The notes below the pieces were generated by a model. That model did not search any database. It was not told the DNA's origin and saw only the letters and a program-made list of their open reading frames with translations. 64,000 nt of DNA from Carex sylvatica. Lineage: Eukaryota > Streptophyta > Magnoliopsida > Poales > Cyperaceae. Numbering within the stretch: position 1 is the first letter of the stretch; each line of letters starts with the position of its first letter. The translations under genes and the position numbers were made by a program. Positions 12,469 to 23,904 of this stretch are shown here, in pieces. The DNA is taken from positions 186,001-250,000 of the forward strand of contig CAXKVR010000076.1 of the NCBI GenBank assembly GCA_964058845.1, read 5' to 3'.

Positions 12469-12648
12469 CCTGGTACAAGGATATCTAGAAGACTATGCAA
12501 TCCCAAGATATATACTCGGTACCTACGTTTGCTCCAACTATCACGGCATAGACAAGAGATCAAAGCCTCAGGGGATTTGGAGAGGTGGTGGCAATACCTT
12601 GACGGGAAGAGGGGAGTAGGCGAGGAGGTAGTGGCGGACCGACGGAGC

Positions 12649-12780
12649 TCCTCGCGTTGGGTTGGGTCTGGGTCCGGGGCGTGCAGGGTGGAGAGTGACG
12701 GAGGTGGATCGGCAGACATCCTCGCTTTAGGTTGGGTCTGGGTCCGGTGCATGCGTCAGTGGAGAGCGACGGAGGAAATG
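12649..12780. repeat. Imperfect 60-bp direct duplication in the MULE
   Basis: CTCGCGTTGGGTTGGGTCTG... at 12649 is repeated as CTCGCTTTAGGTTGGGTCTG... at 12720. Both copies continue with GGGTCCGG and a GGAGAG(T/C)GACGGAGG motif. The flanking sequence is GC-richer than the window, which would fit captured exonic DNA, but no family was recognised. Confidence 0.6.
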
Positions 12781-13076
12781 GTCTTGGCAGAGGAACGAGA
12801 GAAAGAGAAGCACAGGGGATGGGGATGAAGAGCTATTGCACTGGAGATAGCAAGTTCATAATTTTATCCTTTGAATTGAAGTAAAATGGGAAATCTCAAA
12901 ATACGTTTCTTATACAATATTTTTCAGAATTATTTTAATCAAATAAGTATATTAGATGTATAAATGTAACAATTTGGTAAATTTAATAATTTTAGAGTGG
13001 CAAATAAGAAATTTTAAATTTTGGAGTGATAATTTGATATTTTTCAAGTTTTGGAGTGGCAAATAATTTTTTTCTC

Positions 13077-13085
13077 TATTTTTAA
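13077..13085. repeat. Target-site duplication of the MULE, right copy
   Basis: TATTTTTAA, identical to 8588-8596. The element ends immediately before it. Confidence 0.85.
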
Positions 13086-13174
13086 TAGGCAACGTCGCAA
13101 CGATGTGACGTTGACCTGGTTAAGAGAGTAAAGAGTATTGTAGTGGGTTCAGTACCGTAGAGGTTATGGACTCC

Positions 13175-13320
13175 CCAAACTCGAATACGCATCCTGTATC
13201 TCGCATTTTGAGTTGATATGTTAAAAATCCAGACTGTCAAATTATTATGCACGAATCTCAAAGCAACAATACTGCCTTGTACATTCCGAATGTTACCTCA
13301 GAGACGGACAACCCAACCCC
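13175..13320. repeat. Diverged third copy of the 8299/17801 MITE
   Basis: It contains TGCACGAATCTCAAAGCA, as in the two better copies, together with a TATCTCGCATTTTGAG-like left arm and a TTACCTCAGAGACGG right arm. Too diverged for exact borders. Confidence 0.4.
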
Positions 13321-13539
13321 TCCCCCTCTTTTCCCCCAATATCCATTTTAATTTTCAAATCAAAGCACCAAGCCAAGTGGGAATATTCAAATGAGGTTTT
13401 GTTGAGAACAAAACAATTCATATACAAATAGATTATACACTAAACAAAAACTACGTGTGGATAATGTGAACTATTTCAAACTCTACACCTAGTATCACAA
13501 ATGAATTTAATACAACAGATCATGGTAAAATTTCACATG

Positions 13540-16500
13540 TTATGTTCTCATTAGCATATCTTTAAACAATTTCGGTGGCGATACTGGTGGAATCGCTTCC
13601 TCGTGTACAATACTGGACTCCTCCAGTATCTTTCTTCCAGTTGCTTGAGATTCGCCTCCTTTTACCGAAGGTTTAGTTACATCATCTCCAGTATTAGTTA
13701 TTGTACTGTTACTGAGATTCCCTGCCACAGACTTCTCTTTCGAAAGTTGTTTAGCATTTGTAATTGCTGATGTGAAAACACCTGATTCTCTTAAACCCCG
13801 AATAATGGACTACAGGAAAAGGAAAAAAAAAAAAGGATTATTAGTATGGGAAATTATAAAGGAAATACTTCAATTAGTACGAGGCAACAATTTACCATTG
13901 GTGCATAAATGCGGGTTAAAATGCCCTTCCGTAGGAGTTTGAGATTGGTTTGCTTGTCAGTCCATACAACATGCTCATTGTACCTGACAGATAGAAGTGC
14001 TAATGTCTAGATGTGTAGATGAAATCTCAAAATATTTTAATAAATAAGTAGAAAAGAAGTGGCTAAATAATGTATGAAAAAGTTGCAACAATTACCAGTT
14101 GTGCATTTCCACGTCAGTGGCAGTTGAAGCAACAATGAAAGCCTGTCATATAAAACAATTGGTAAATATTTTAATTCAACAAGTTAGAAAATTAAAGTAA
14201 AATGAAACTCAATGTTACCTATTATTTTTAATTAATTTTATGGAAGTGCATTTTGAATCTCTGAAGAACTTTATTTAACTCAAATTCGAAGTTAAATATT
14301 AAAAAATGTTAATAATTGCACAGTACCAAATTATTGCTCTGACAGTCTCACTACGTAGAAGATACCTGTAACTTGCAAGGAGGACAAACAACCAAAAAAA
14401 TAACACTTACTAATCTGTCAAATTCTAAGATAAAGCATCTCTTGACATCATCTTTTGTCGGCTTGCAACCACATCTATCTCGCCTTGATGTTAAATCTGA
14501 AAACTTTGTATATGTATAATGCAATATTGCCGCCTCTTCCAATTTAATCTCACTAAACAAAGAAAAATAAGGGACAGATTCAACGTTTTAATAAACTGCT
14601 ACAAGAAACAAGAAATGATGCTAACTGGAGAAAACTGATGTCTGTTTCAGTGTCTCACGTGGCACCAAAGCAATACAATTAGGTATCTTAGCTGTATAAT
14701 TGAACACAGAAAGGTAATGAAGTTAGAGCATCTTACTTTGGTGTCTTCATGTAATTATGCCATCTGTGGGCCCCATTAGGTCTGAGGTGATCTTGAACCC
14801 GAGCAGCAGATTTGCCATTTCCGTAAGTTAGAAAATAATTTGGATTGTTACGTGTTGCTTCCTTGTACAAACCAAAATACGTATCTTTTGGGAGGTGATC
14901 ATAATTTTTCTTAAACATTGACACCTAAAATGATACAAGCATGGCACATACATGTTAGAAAGAATAACACAAAAATGTTTTTACTTAAATTGGACGGTGT
15001 TACCCAAAGTAATACACAATTTGATCCCAAAGTTCCAAATATACCCCCGGAAATTTAAACCAGAAGCATTAAATTGAAGTATCCAAGTTAATACTATACT
15101 TACCTCAGTGAAAGGATCTTTAATATTATCTCGTTCAACACTACTTTCCTGAATCAACACAAAAAAAATCAGATAAGATATCCCCATGCCAAACTTTGAT
15201 GTAACGAGTATAACAAAAAGTAAAACACTTACATAGTTTGGAAAAATAACCATGTCAACATTATCAGGCGTGTCAGAAAGCAACCGCCTCAAGGAGTACT
15301 CCTGGGCACCGGCTGGGTGTATTAGCTCATCAGTGTCAAGATGTATGATCCATTCCATGCCAGCACTCTTTTTTCAATGAAATGCAATTTTGAAAATGAA
15401 ATTAGTAGAAGAAACATTAATAAATCAAGTAAAAATTTCTAGGCACTGATATATGCATAAGAATGGTTGAAAGTTATAATCTGATGGTGTCATTTGTAAC
15501 AGATGCAAAGCAAAACCAAAATAAGAAATAAAATTTTGTTATCTATGGATACAGAATCTAACTTTCGTAATAATTGAAGTTATCAATTAAGAATATATCA
15601 TACCCTTGCCATAACAATAGCCATCTCCATGTTAAGTGATTGCTTAACAAACAGTTCATAGTTGCAGGGCTTGTAAAAGAATCCTGCTAACCATGTCTCA
15701 TTCCAAATGCGACTGTGCATGAACAATATGAAATGTTAGAAAGACAAACTTGTTTTGAAGTGTAAAAATGTGAAAATCATAGAAATTAATCCAAATAATT
15801 TATTTCCTAGGATAGAGAGAGAGACTCACCTTCTTGTTTGTTTCTCTTCAAGCTCTTTGGTTCTATAAATAACTTTGACACCCTGTCCAGAAATCAATTT
15901 GTCATAATCTAACAAGTCATATAAGAAGAATTAGAAATAAATACTGTGATATAAAACTGTGAAGAACTGCGCTTACACGAATGGATTCTAGAACTGAAGT
16001 AACACCGGGCTTTGCAGCCTCTCCCTCCACAAAAAGGAAGAATCTAGAAACACCAATCACCTTGTGGTAGTACAACCATGGAAGAATTTGTTGTAGGCCA
16101 GCAGATGTGCTTGTTGTTATACATATCTAAAGTTAAACCAAAATCGTGCACGAGAAAAAATTCAGATGCTGTTCACAAGTCGACAAAGCATTACAGTTCA
16201 TGTTCTGCTCATTGGTAAACACTCGAGAATTATGTACAGGAGAGGTCAAAACAATTAACTTTAACAGAGCTTGTACTTGATTCTTTTTTTATTTTAAATT
16301 ACCCTTTTGGTTGATTATCATAATTAATGAATCATAACAAAAGTGGCCTGCCTATGATAAACACTGCATCTCCAAATGGGACTAGATCTTCCTATGCAAT
16401 TAACTCCATAACAACATAAATTAAAAAGAAAGAAATTTGGTGATCCAAAGGATATACCAATTTGAATGCTAGAAAGCAATGCACATTTAACTAACGAGAA

Positions 16501-17018
16501 ATTCTACACTGGGAAGAGAACTATTTACTGAAAAATTAGGTCCAAAAGTCCCAAGTCACTTCCTTTACCTAACTTGAATGACCTACCAACCGAATCCGGA
16601 TCTAGCAAATCCCAGATCACTGAACAAAAACCGAAATCAACCAATTTAGCCTGACCTTGGGTAAAATGTCGGACTCGACATCGAAATTCCAGCCACGAAA
16701 GAAGGGGAAAGAGGACGAAGAGCCTCGGCTTAGGATCTCAGAGCAATCAGAACTGGAGCTGGTGTGAGAAGATACAGTCTCGAAGAACGAACGGGAGGAT
16801 CCAAGAGGGCTGTTATCCATGCCAGGGAAGCTCTGTCGATCGGTAGGCCAGGCGGAGGTGGGGTCGTTGAGGCCACCGCGCCACTGGAGAACAAAGGCGA
16901 ATGCGGCGAGGAGGAGAGGCAGGAGGGTGAGGAGGAGGAGAACGCGGATGGCGAAAGCGGTGGTGGAGGAGGTAGATGCGGCGGCGCCCTGCCGCAGAGG
17001 CGCGTAGACGCCCGCCAT
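13540..17018 (-). CDS. KOB1: KOBITO1/ELD1-like glycosyltransferase (GT92)
   Basis: Homologue of the plant KOBITO1/ELD1/ABI8 protein, a type II membrane glycosyltransferase-like protein needed for cell elongation and cellulose deposition. Eleven exons join in frame to 529 aa (Arabidopsis KOB1 is about 533): 16656-17018, 15977-16126, 15830-15882, 15604-15712, 15233-15367, 15104-15148, 14737-14924, 14411-14552, 14096-14142, 13896-13983, 13540-13809. All have GT-AG borders. A membrane anchor spans residues 21-44, followed by a Ser-rich stem. The GT92 (DUF23) domain starts near residue 122. The DXD-type metal site is HLDTDE (D236, D238), followed by [31 protein letters not shown] and [19 protein letters not shown]. 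The tail is Ser/Thr/Pro-rich. The start is the only upstream Met ([11 protein letters not shown]), preceded by a GA-rich leader. No broken exon was seen, so the gene is probably functional. Confidence 0.9.
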
Positions 17019-17044
17019 GGGAGAGACAGAGAGAGAGAGAGAAG
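17019..17044 (-). promoter_or_regulatory. GA-rich 5' leader of KOB1
   Basis: GGGAGAGACAGAGAGAGAGA lies directly upstream of the ATG (CT-rich on the coding strand). Such CT microsatellites are common in plant 5' UTRs and can act as Y-patch-like elements. No TATA box was evident. Confidence 0.4.
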
Positions 17045-17094
17045 ATGCAGTGATTAAAGCATTGCTTTTTCCCGAATGGTTAAAGACTGCGAGT

Positions 17095-17270
17095 ACTCTT
17101 GTCTGAAATTATGATCCCTGATGTAACTCAACTTTTGAGATTTTATATAGACCGTCCGATCAGAAATCGGATCAACCGGCACGAGGTGGAACGCACGGAT
17201 CCGCTTAAATATTCGTGTCAAAACAGATCGGACGTTCCAGATCAAACTCAAAATTTAAGGTACCTTATAT
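17095..17270. repeat. Diverged foldback element (GTAACTCAA... family)
   Basis: It contains TGATGTAACTCAACTTTTGAG, then ACCGTCCGATCAG, and on the right GATCAAACTCAAAATTTAAGG as a partial inverse. The same modules (CTCAAATTTTGAG-like arm, GATCCG, CCGTCTGATCAG) occur at 25310-25470 and 43440-43630. It covers the KOB1 promoter region. Confidence 0.4.
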
Positions 17271-17279
17271 TTACGTATT

Positions 17280-17800
17280 AGCCTCCTCTATAATTTCGAT
17301 CCTCTGCAGCGCGTATCAGACCGTCTGTTGTATATCACGATTGCGCTGTCAAATACTTTCCTACAAATCCAACGGCTACAACTGCGTTGTTCTATGTTTA
17401 CAGCGCGGATAGAACTTCTACGGCTATGACAAAAATAATTTTGCTGTCTGATCGGGATTTGACTAAGATAGATGTTTCAAGTGTTGCACCATTACGATTT
17501 TTTTCGATTAATGGTCTGATTATTTTTAATTATGATTTATTATTTTTTATTATTCTTAATTAATTATTTAACGGTACTCTATTCATCCGATAACTGCATA
17601 CTTTTATTTATAACACTGTTTCAACAACAACAAAATATCTGCAACGCGTGAACTCAAAAGAATTGTTAAAACTTGTAAGGCATTTGTCGAAAACAAAGAG
17701 GAAAATAAATGGATTAGGTTGATTGATATTTTTATTTCGGCAGACTAGTAAGAATTTCGTAAACAAAACAAGCAGCTGCGTCTGCGTCCGTTTACCTGTT
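17280..17800. other. KOB1 upstream region, no gene seen
   Basis: Low-complexity AT-rich DNA between the foldback element and the MITE at 17801. No open frame of interest and no recognised RNA gene. Confidence 0.5.
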
Positions 17801-17979
17801 GAATTCGTATCCTCTGAGATATCTCAAGCTTTGCGTGACTTTATAGAAAATCTCAAACGTTTAAATACATTCTGCACGAATCTCAAAGCACACAAAATAC
17901 CGACCCCTACATCACCCCCGAATAGGCACCGGACACGTCGGTCATGTAAAAGTTGAGATACCTCAGAGGATACGCACTC
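17801..17979. repeat. MITE with TIR GTATCCTCTGAGATATCTC, copy B
   Basis: It matches 8299-8479 closely over its whole length, including CTTTGCGTGACTTTATAGAA, CACGAATCTCAAAGCACA and the inverted right arm GAGATACCTCAGAGGATAC. It lies about 0.8 kb upstream of the KOB1 start. Confidence 0.75.
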
Positions 17980-19423
17980 TTAGCTGTTAGCCTGTTAGTA
18001 GAATGCTTCAAGTTGAAATGGCAACTAAGCACAGGCCTGCTCAGATCCCCCAGCCCAACAACTAGTCTTCTCACTTTATTGGGCATTTAATGGGCCGAGA
18101 CGGGTCAATCGGCAAAGCTGATCCGCCCCAAAAAAAATTTCCCCATAATTTATTGGGCATTTTTAAGACATTTGTTTAGATTGTAGTGTTTGAAGATTTG
18201 TTTTGTGCAAAGCAAACTAAGCTGCATGTAATTTTTCATCAAGAAATTTACAATAAAAAAAAATACCGTCTTATATTGGTTAGATACTTAAGTATATTTA
18301 AATATGTTTTTTTTTTTTATTAAAACAACTCCGACTAACGAGCAAAATTAGGGATCTTATTAAAACTACTCCACTCACCAGTAAGGCAGTTAACTGGTAA
18401 CAAAAAATTGGAATATTCCTAAGAACACGCACAAAAGCCCCAAAGTTATAAGAATAAAATTAATAAAACAATGCCAATCTCTGCATGAGCTTTTAACCCC
18501 ATATATTATATCTTTGTTTCAATTTGTTGAAGGTCATCCCTGAAGAGCATATTAAAGCTAGATTTGGACCAAATCCAGGAATAGATTAGGGGATATAAAA
18601 GCTAGATTTGGACCAAATCCCCGAAGAGCATATTAAAGCTAGATGTTTAAATTCTCAGAAATAACATCTAAAGTATGAACCATAGTTTTCTTAGAAGAGA
18701 GACTATGGCTCATACCAACGGTTGTAAAAGCTGGTGGATCCAACATGTGATTGAAATAATTATTAGAAAGTTCTTCAATGATCAGGGTTAAGCTTCGAAT
18801 ATTTGGTCTATTTGCAGATTATAAAATTTATTCGAATCCGTATTCGGTTCTTTTTTTTATGTATTTAACAAATATTCGGTACGTTCCTAGCTGTGAAACT
18901 ATATCCGTATACATGATTCTGGAGCGAATTTGGAGCAGATTCAAACGGATAATACCGAATTTGTTACGCAAATGTATACGGTATGTTAGTTATGTGTCAT
19001 ACTATGCCGTGTCGTAAAAGATTTCATGTGGTGTCGTAATCAAAAATTTTAAAAATAATTATCACATGCAAATAGTAACATGTTAGTTACATCTTAATTA
19101 TAACTGGTCTAGTCATATTTAAGTAATATTTAACTTTTTTAAAAAAATTATGTTTGTTTAAGAAAAACATAAAAAGTAAAATGTGGATATTTGTAAATTG
19201 TATAATATTAAATATAATTACACGTAATCACGTGCTATGATTACACTGTATCGATTCAAATGCAATGTCATGCTATTTTTTTTGGAAGTTGTCACGGTAT
19301 GAGATGTATGCAACACATAATTGACATGTATGTCGTGTTGTGACGGAATCAAATTATTTCATGTCTTTTTATATTTATAGTGAATTTGTTGTCCCAAATT
19401 GCATGATTCTAAGCTGTAATTCT
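17980..19423. other. Intergenic, no gene seen
   Basis: AT-rich DNA holding the interleaved duplication at 18542-18644. The open frame at 18778-19017 has no recognisable domain and is taken as chance. Confidence 0.55.
18542..18644. repeat. Interleaved short duplications
   Basis: GAAGAGCATATTAAAGCTAG occurs at 18542 and 18623. AAGCTAGATTTGGACCAAAT occurs at about 18555 and 18599. The second motif overlaps the first in its first copy, so the two duplications are interlocked. Confidence 0.8.
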
Positions 19424-21330
19424 TTTTTTTTTGAAAAATAGTGGTATGGTTACCGATTTTATAGAAATCAAGCATACTTGATTTGGTACCCAAATTAGAT
19501 ATCAAAATTAAATACGAAAGTCTTACTACAATGTACAATCAACAACAAAAGAAATAAAAACATACAAGTAAAAAATAATATCACATCTAATTTAGTAGAG
19601 CAACATTTTTTTCCAGTTCCACTATTATGTATGGTGTCAGGCCTGACTCAACAGCTTGTGAAGTAGCTCTAGCTGTTCGTTGGAGAGGTTCGAGCTGGGA
19701 ACGTGAGTGAACTCGCAGTAGGGTTTTGATTATGCGGGGGAGTACTCTCTCTATCATCATATGAAATGCAAGCCTTAGCCTATTCATCTTCAGTAAAGTA
19801 TTAAATACCACACAAAAGCAATTCGTACTTCAATGCAGATTGTCTGCGAAAGGAGAGCGGAAGTTCTGAATACTAAGCAAAAATTAAAAGTCATCCAATA
19901 AGTCCTCATCTGTCAGCTCGTCTCGAGACATGTAACCTGGGAAGATGCCAGCTCCAAGAACCTGGGATAAATTCTCTGCCTCCTCCATTATCTGGTCTGA
20001 GAGGTCCTTAACATTACATGGAAGCATTAAACTTAGTTTCAAATATGAATTAGCAGATCTAGACTTACACCAAAAAGTAGTTAAAGAAATTATCTTAAAT
20101 CATAATGATTTAACATTAATGGGAGTAATATCATTAAAAATAACTCTATTTTGTTCTAACCATACATTCCATAAAATATAGTCATTTAATAATTCTACAA
20201 GTAGTCTATCTTTTAATGGTATAGAAGTGTCTAGTAACCACAAATCATCTAAGAAACTACAGTCAAAGGAGAATGAATTGTATGTTGCAATTCAATTCCA
20301 GATCAATCTCACATAAGAACAATGTATAAATAAATGGTCAGTACTCTCTGGTTGGTCACAAAATGCACAAGTAAGATTTCCTGGCCACCCTTTTTTTGCT
20401 AAGTTAACCTTAGATAGAATTTTATCGCGTCGGACCAACCAAAGGAAGATTTTTATTTTTAAAGGGATATGAGATTTTCAAATTGTATCATATTCGGAAT
20501 TAGGGATGCCACCATACTCTAACCATTTATAAAAAAAATGCACAGTGAAGTGATCATCTTGGGACCATCTCCATATCAATCTATCTTCTAAATGTGAAGA
20601 TAAAGTAAAATGTTAGAACTTGTGCTGCAAGAAAATCAATTTGGTTCTATATATACCAGTTATTTGCCTTTGAAAAGACAAACTTAAATGTGAAGTAAAA
20701 AATGCACTTGCAACAGAAATAAATTTATCAGTAACAATAGAAAAAAGATTTGGGAATTTATGTTTTAAGGCATGTTCACTACACCATCTATCTAACCAAA
20801 AAGAAGTAGTCATTCCATTTTCAATCTCTTTATGTAATCCTAAATTGATAACTACATGATCTTTTAAGATTGATCTCCAAAATGGAGAACAAAGAGAAGG
20901 AGAAGTTATAGCACCATATTTACTACGTAAAATATTTTTTCATCTACCAGAAGCAGAATTATCTAGAAATCTAGACCACCATTTAGCCATAAGGGTCTTA
21001 TTCATAAGCTTAAGGTCTAAGACCCCAACCCTCCTTGGTCTTCACACTTTTGCACACAATTTTCCAAGAGACTAAGGAGTATTTTCTTCTAGTAGAGCTA
21101 CTTCCATACCATAAAAATTTACGTCTAATTTTATCGATTTTATGTCTAATTTTAGCAGGTAATCTATATATCGATAACCAATATAAAGGAATAACATATA
21201 ACACAGAATTTAGAAGAGTTAATCTATCTCCCAAGAATAATAAAGAGCATTTTCAACTTTGTAATGTTTTTTTAATTTTGTCAATTAATCCTAGTTGTTA
21301 TTTTTTTTCTTCTTTTGCATTTGCAATATT
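19424..21330 (-). mobile_element. 5'-truncated LINE fragment, degenerate
   Basis: Read on the minus strand it begins at the end of the reverse transcriptase with LGDRLTLLNSVLYVIPLYWL and continues through RRKFLWYGSS and KWWSRFLDN. A zf-RVT domain follows (IPLKIKIFLWLVRRDKILS, CAFCDQPESTDHLFIHC). A poly(A) tail appears as poly(T) near 19424-19433. Several stops break the frame, including a TGA in place of the Trp in the SWK segment upstream of LGDRLTL. The endonuclease and reverse transcriptase core are absent. Confidence 0.8.
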
Positions 21331-21349
21331 GAGTAATCATAGTTACTTA

Positions 21350-23318
21350 TAAACTACTCTATATGAGCGCTTTTAACAATCACACAAAAAAAAGAGAAAG
21401 TACATGCCAACAGTGGCATGAGCTATCATTATACACTCACACCAATTTGGCCATCCGATCAATATTTTGAATGCTTTGAATATTCTTCCAAATCAGGCTG
21501 TTAAATTTTCCTTCAATATTGATGCGCCACAGTTTTTCAATCACGGTATATTGTTCAATTATATGTTTAAATTCTTGTAATATATACTGTCTCTTTGTTT
21601 TAGGAGATTTTCTAAATATGCAGTAAGTGTTGAAATGAAAAAAAAAAAAAAACTAAAACTAAACATGTGAATAGTAAATAACTTTGTTTTTTCTTAAGGT
21701 CAACAATAAGACTTCACTCACCGAATTAATTTGTTGAATGAACATTTCTCAAGGAAGATGGAAAATATATCGTTTTTAAAATTCGCTTTTGAATTTTAAA
21801 TAAATGTAACAGCTATTGAATTTTGGAGGGAATGTAGAAGTATCTGTTATAGAGTCTCAATTTTTCATAAAAAAGAAAACAATATTAAAAGGTGCTAATT
21901 ACATAGTCTCAAGTTTTTATGTATTTTTTTATTGGAGAGGCTCTTTTGATTTCTTTTTATTATTACGATAACATACGAACTTATTTGCAATTTATTTGTA
22001 TAAAATTTTAATATTTGTGCGTAAACAGAAACAGTCACAAAACTAACAGAAAACAAACTGCAAAAATATCAATATTTAATGTCATATACATGATAATCCA
22101 TCAGAATTACAAGCATTTGACAAAACAATAGCCAAAACTACTACACAAATTGAATTCAAGAAAAAAAATATTAAACTGATCACATCTATATACAAGTTTT
22201 TCTCTTTCAGCCAATTTTATCTACTTAATTTTTTTTTTCTCAAAACATATTATTTAGCATTGAAAATCTTAAACCTGAGTCATCCGCCTAGATTTATTCT
22301 TAAACTTAATTAATCATTGCTGTTATTCAAAATTATTATAAAATTATACATCACCTTAAAATTTGCACGCTTAATTACCGGCCGACTCCGCACCAACTTT
22401 TGTTTGTTGCTAGGTTGTAATCATATTTGGTTATGACATGTTTATAATTGTCTGCATGAGGAAAATTTTATGTCAAAAAATTAGATTTTGCAAAGCAAAA
22501 TTTTAAAAAAATTCAATGTAAAAGGCTACACTTTCAAAGTCCAGCCTTATACTGAATTACTGATCATGTTAAACGTTTAATAAAATTGAATTAATCTAAT
22601 TTTGTAACATTTTTTTTGCCGTTGGGCATATAAATCTTACTAATAAATAAAAAGCAAAAGGTGGGCATAATTTTTTTCGATAACATGCGAAAAACACCAT
22701 AATCACAACTGATCTTATCATAAGTAAATTAACCAATTCCGAATGCATGAATTGTCATATATTGCATGATTTAACGGTTATAAAAGTTAGATCCCCTTAT
22801 AAGAAGTAAATAAAACAAAGCATTATTCACTAAAATTTGCAGACATAACTCCTGTCAATATTGCTTTTCATAATATTTGATATTAGAGAAAACTAAGCTT
22901 CTAAAATTTATGAAGAAATTATCCAATACACTGAATTCAATTGTTCAAATAGCCACTTTATGGGAAATTGTTTATGGGAATAAAGAGTCACTTTACGGGA
23001 AATCGTTTATTAAATAATTCTGAACTCAAATGGTGTGTTATTCTACCAATGCACTGCTGCTTCCTCAGTAATCAATAAACTTGTAGTCTAGTTATATGTT
23101 GTTTAAATGAAGTTTAAATGAACCTAAGAGTTTTGATTTTTCAAAAGGTAACACCAACGATGGAGCAAAAAGGATGAAGAATAGATACGGAATTGCTAGC
23201 TACTTGTGTTATTTTTCCTCTTTATTTTTGTTTTGTTCGTTTACTTATTCAATTTTAAATATTTTTAAATTTGTATCATTGACTTTACATTATTTTTTTC
23301 TTTAAGTATATATATTGA
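21350..23318. other. Intergenic, no gene seen
   Basis: About 2 kb of very AT-rich DNA. I found no open frame with a recognisable product, no tRNA fold and no strong repeat. Confidence 0.6.
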
Positions 23319-23319
23319 T

Positions 23320-23475
23320 AGAAATATAGTATTGCCTAAAAACTAACTAGCTAGAAATATAACAATCAAGTATAATATTGCCTAAAAGCTAACTAGAAAT
23401 ATAACCACCATGTATAATATTGCCTAAAAGCTAACTACAAGTATTACAATCATGTATCACATTGCCTTAAAGTTC
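23320..23475. repeat. Tandem repeat, period about 43 bp
   Basis: The motif TATAATATTGCCTAAAAGCT recurs with small changes at about 23326, 23370, 23413 and 23455. Copies are separated by AACTAGAAATATAACAATCA-like spacers. Roughly 3.5 units. Confidence 0.75.
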
Positions 23476-23904
23476 AATCATTCAAACAGAGTTGTAGCTT
23501 TTCATTTTTTTTTTAAGTAAAGTTGGAGATGGTCTGGTCAAGCCACCCAACTATTTAATATTTTATTTTTTACACTAGAGAGAATTTTTTTATTTTGTTC
23601 ATATGATTTCTGATAATGAAAAGAACTTTCCAAACTGTTTACAATTACAATTATATTGCATCTGGCACTTGAAAAAAAAAATGATAAACTGGTACTGAGG
23701 AACCAAAACCCCACAATATCAGCTTCAAAACTACTGTGGCAATCTATCAAAAATGAAGTACACAAATTGAAGTCTATAAGTCAGAAACTATTACTCAAAT
23801 TGAAGTCAATTGAATTAAAATACAAATATTGAATTGATGACATTTGTACAATTTACCTTCTTTCAGCCTAATTTATCTACTGCTTTTATCCAAAATCTCA
23901 CAAC

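Larger units (their letters stand above)
8597..13076. mobile_element. 4.48-kb Mutator-like element (MULE), non-autonomous
   Basis: Inverted ends read GGGAAAATTTTTTATTTGCC on the left and, as reverse complement, GAGAAAAAAATTATTTGCC on the right. The inverted similarity continues for roughly 290 bp (8597 to about 8885 and about 12785 to 13076). A perfect 9-bp target duplication, TATTTTTAA, flanks it at 8588-8596 and 13077-13085. Nine-bp duplications and long TIRs are diagnostic of Mutator-like elements. No MURA-type transposase was found inside. The cargo is mostly unrecognised, with a possible GRF-zinc-finger remnant (10690-10850), a nested hAT-like insert (11843-12468) and an internal duplication (12649-12780). 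It may carry captured host fragments (Pack-MULE), but I cannot name a donor gene. Confidence 0.85.

Noticed and set aside
12201..12828. Several open frames on both strands around the GC-rich repeat (84-170 codons)
   Set aside because: They follow from stop-free GGGTCGGG repeats and give Arg/Gly/Pro-rich low-complexity peptides on both strands.
16764..17057. Plus-strand frames of 97 and 62 codons
   Set aside because: Antisense of KOB1 exon 1, which has clear coding features on the minus strand.
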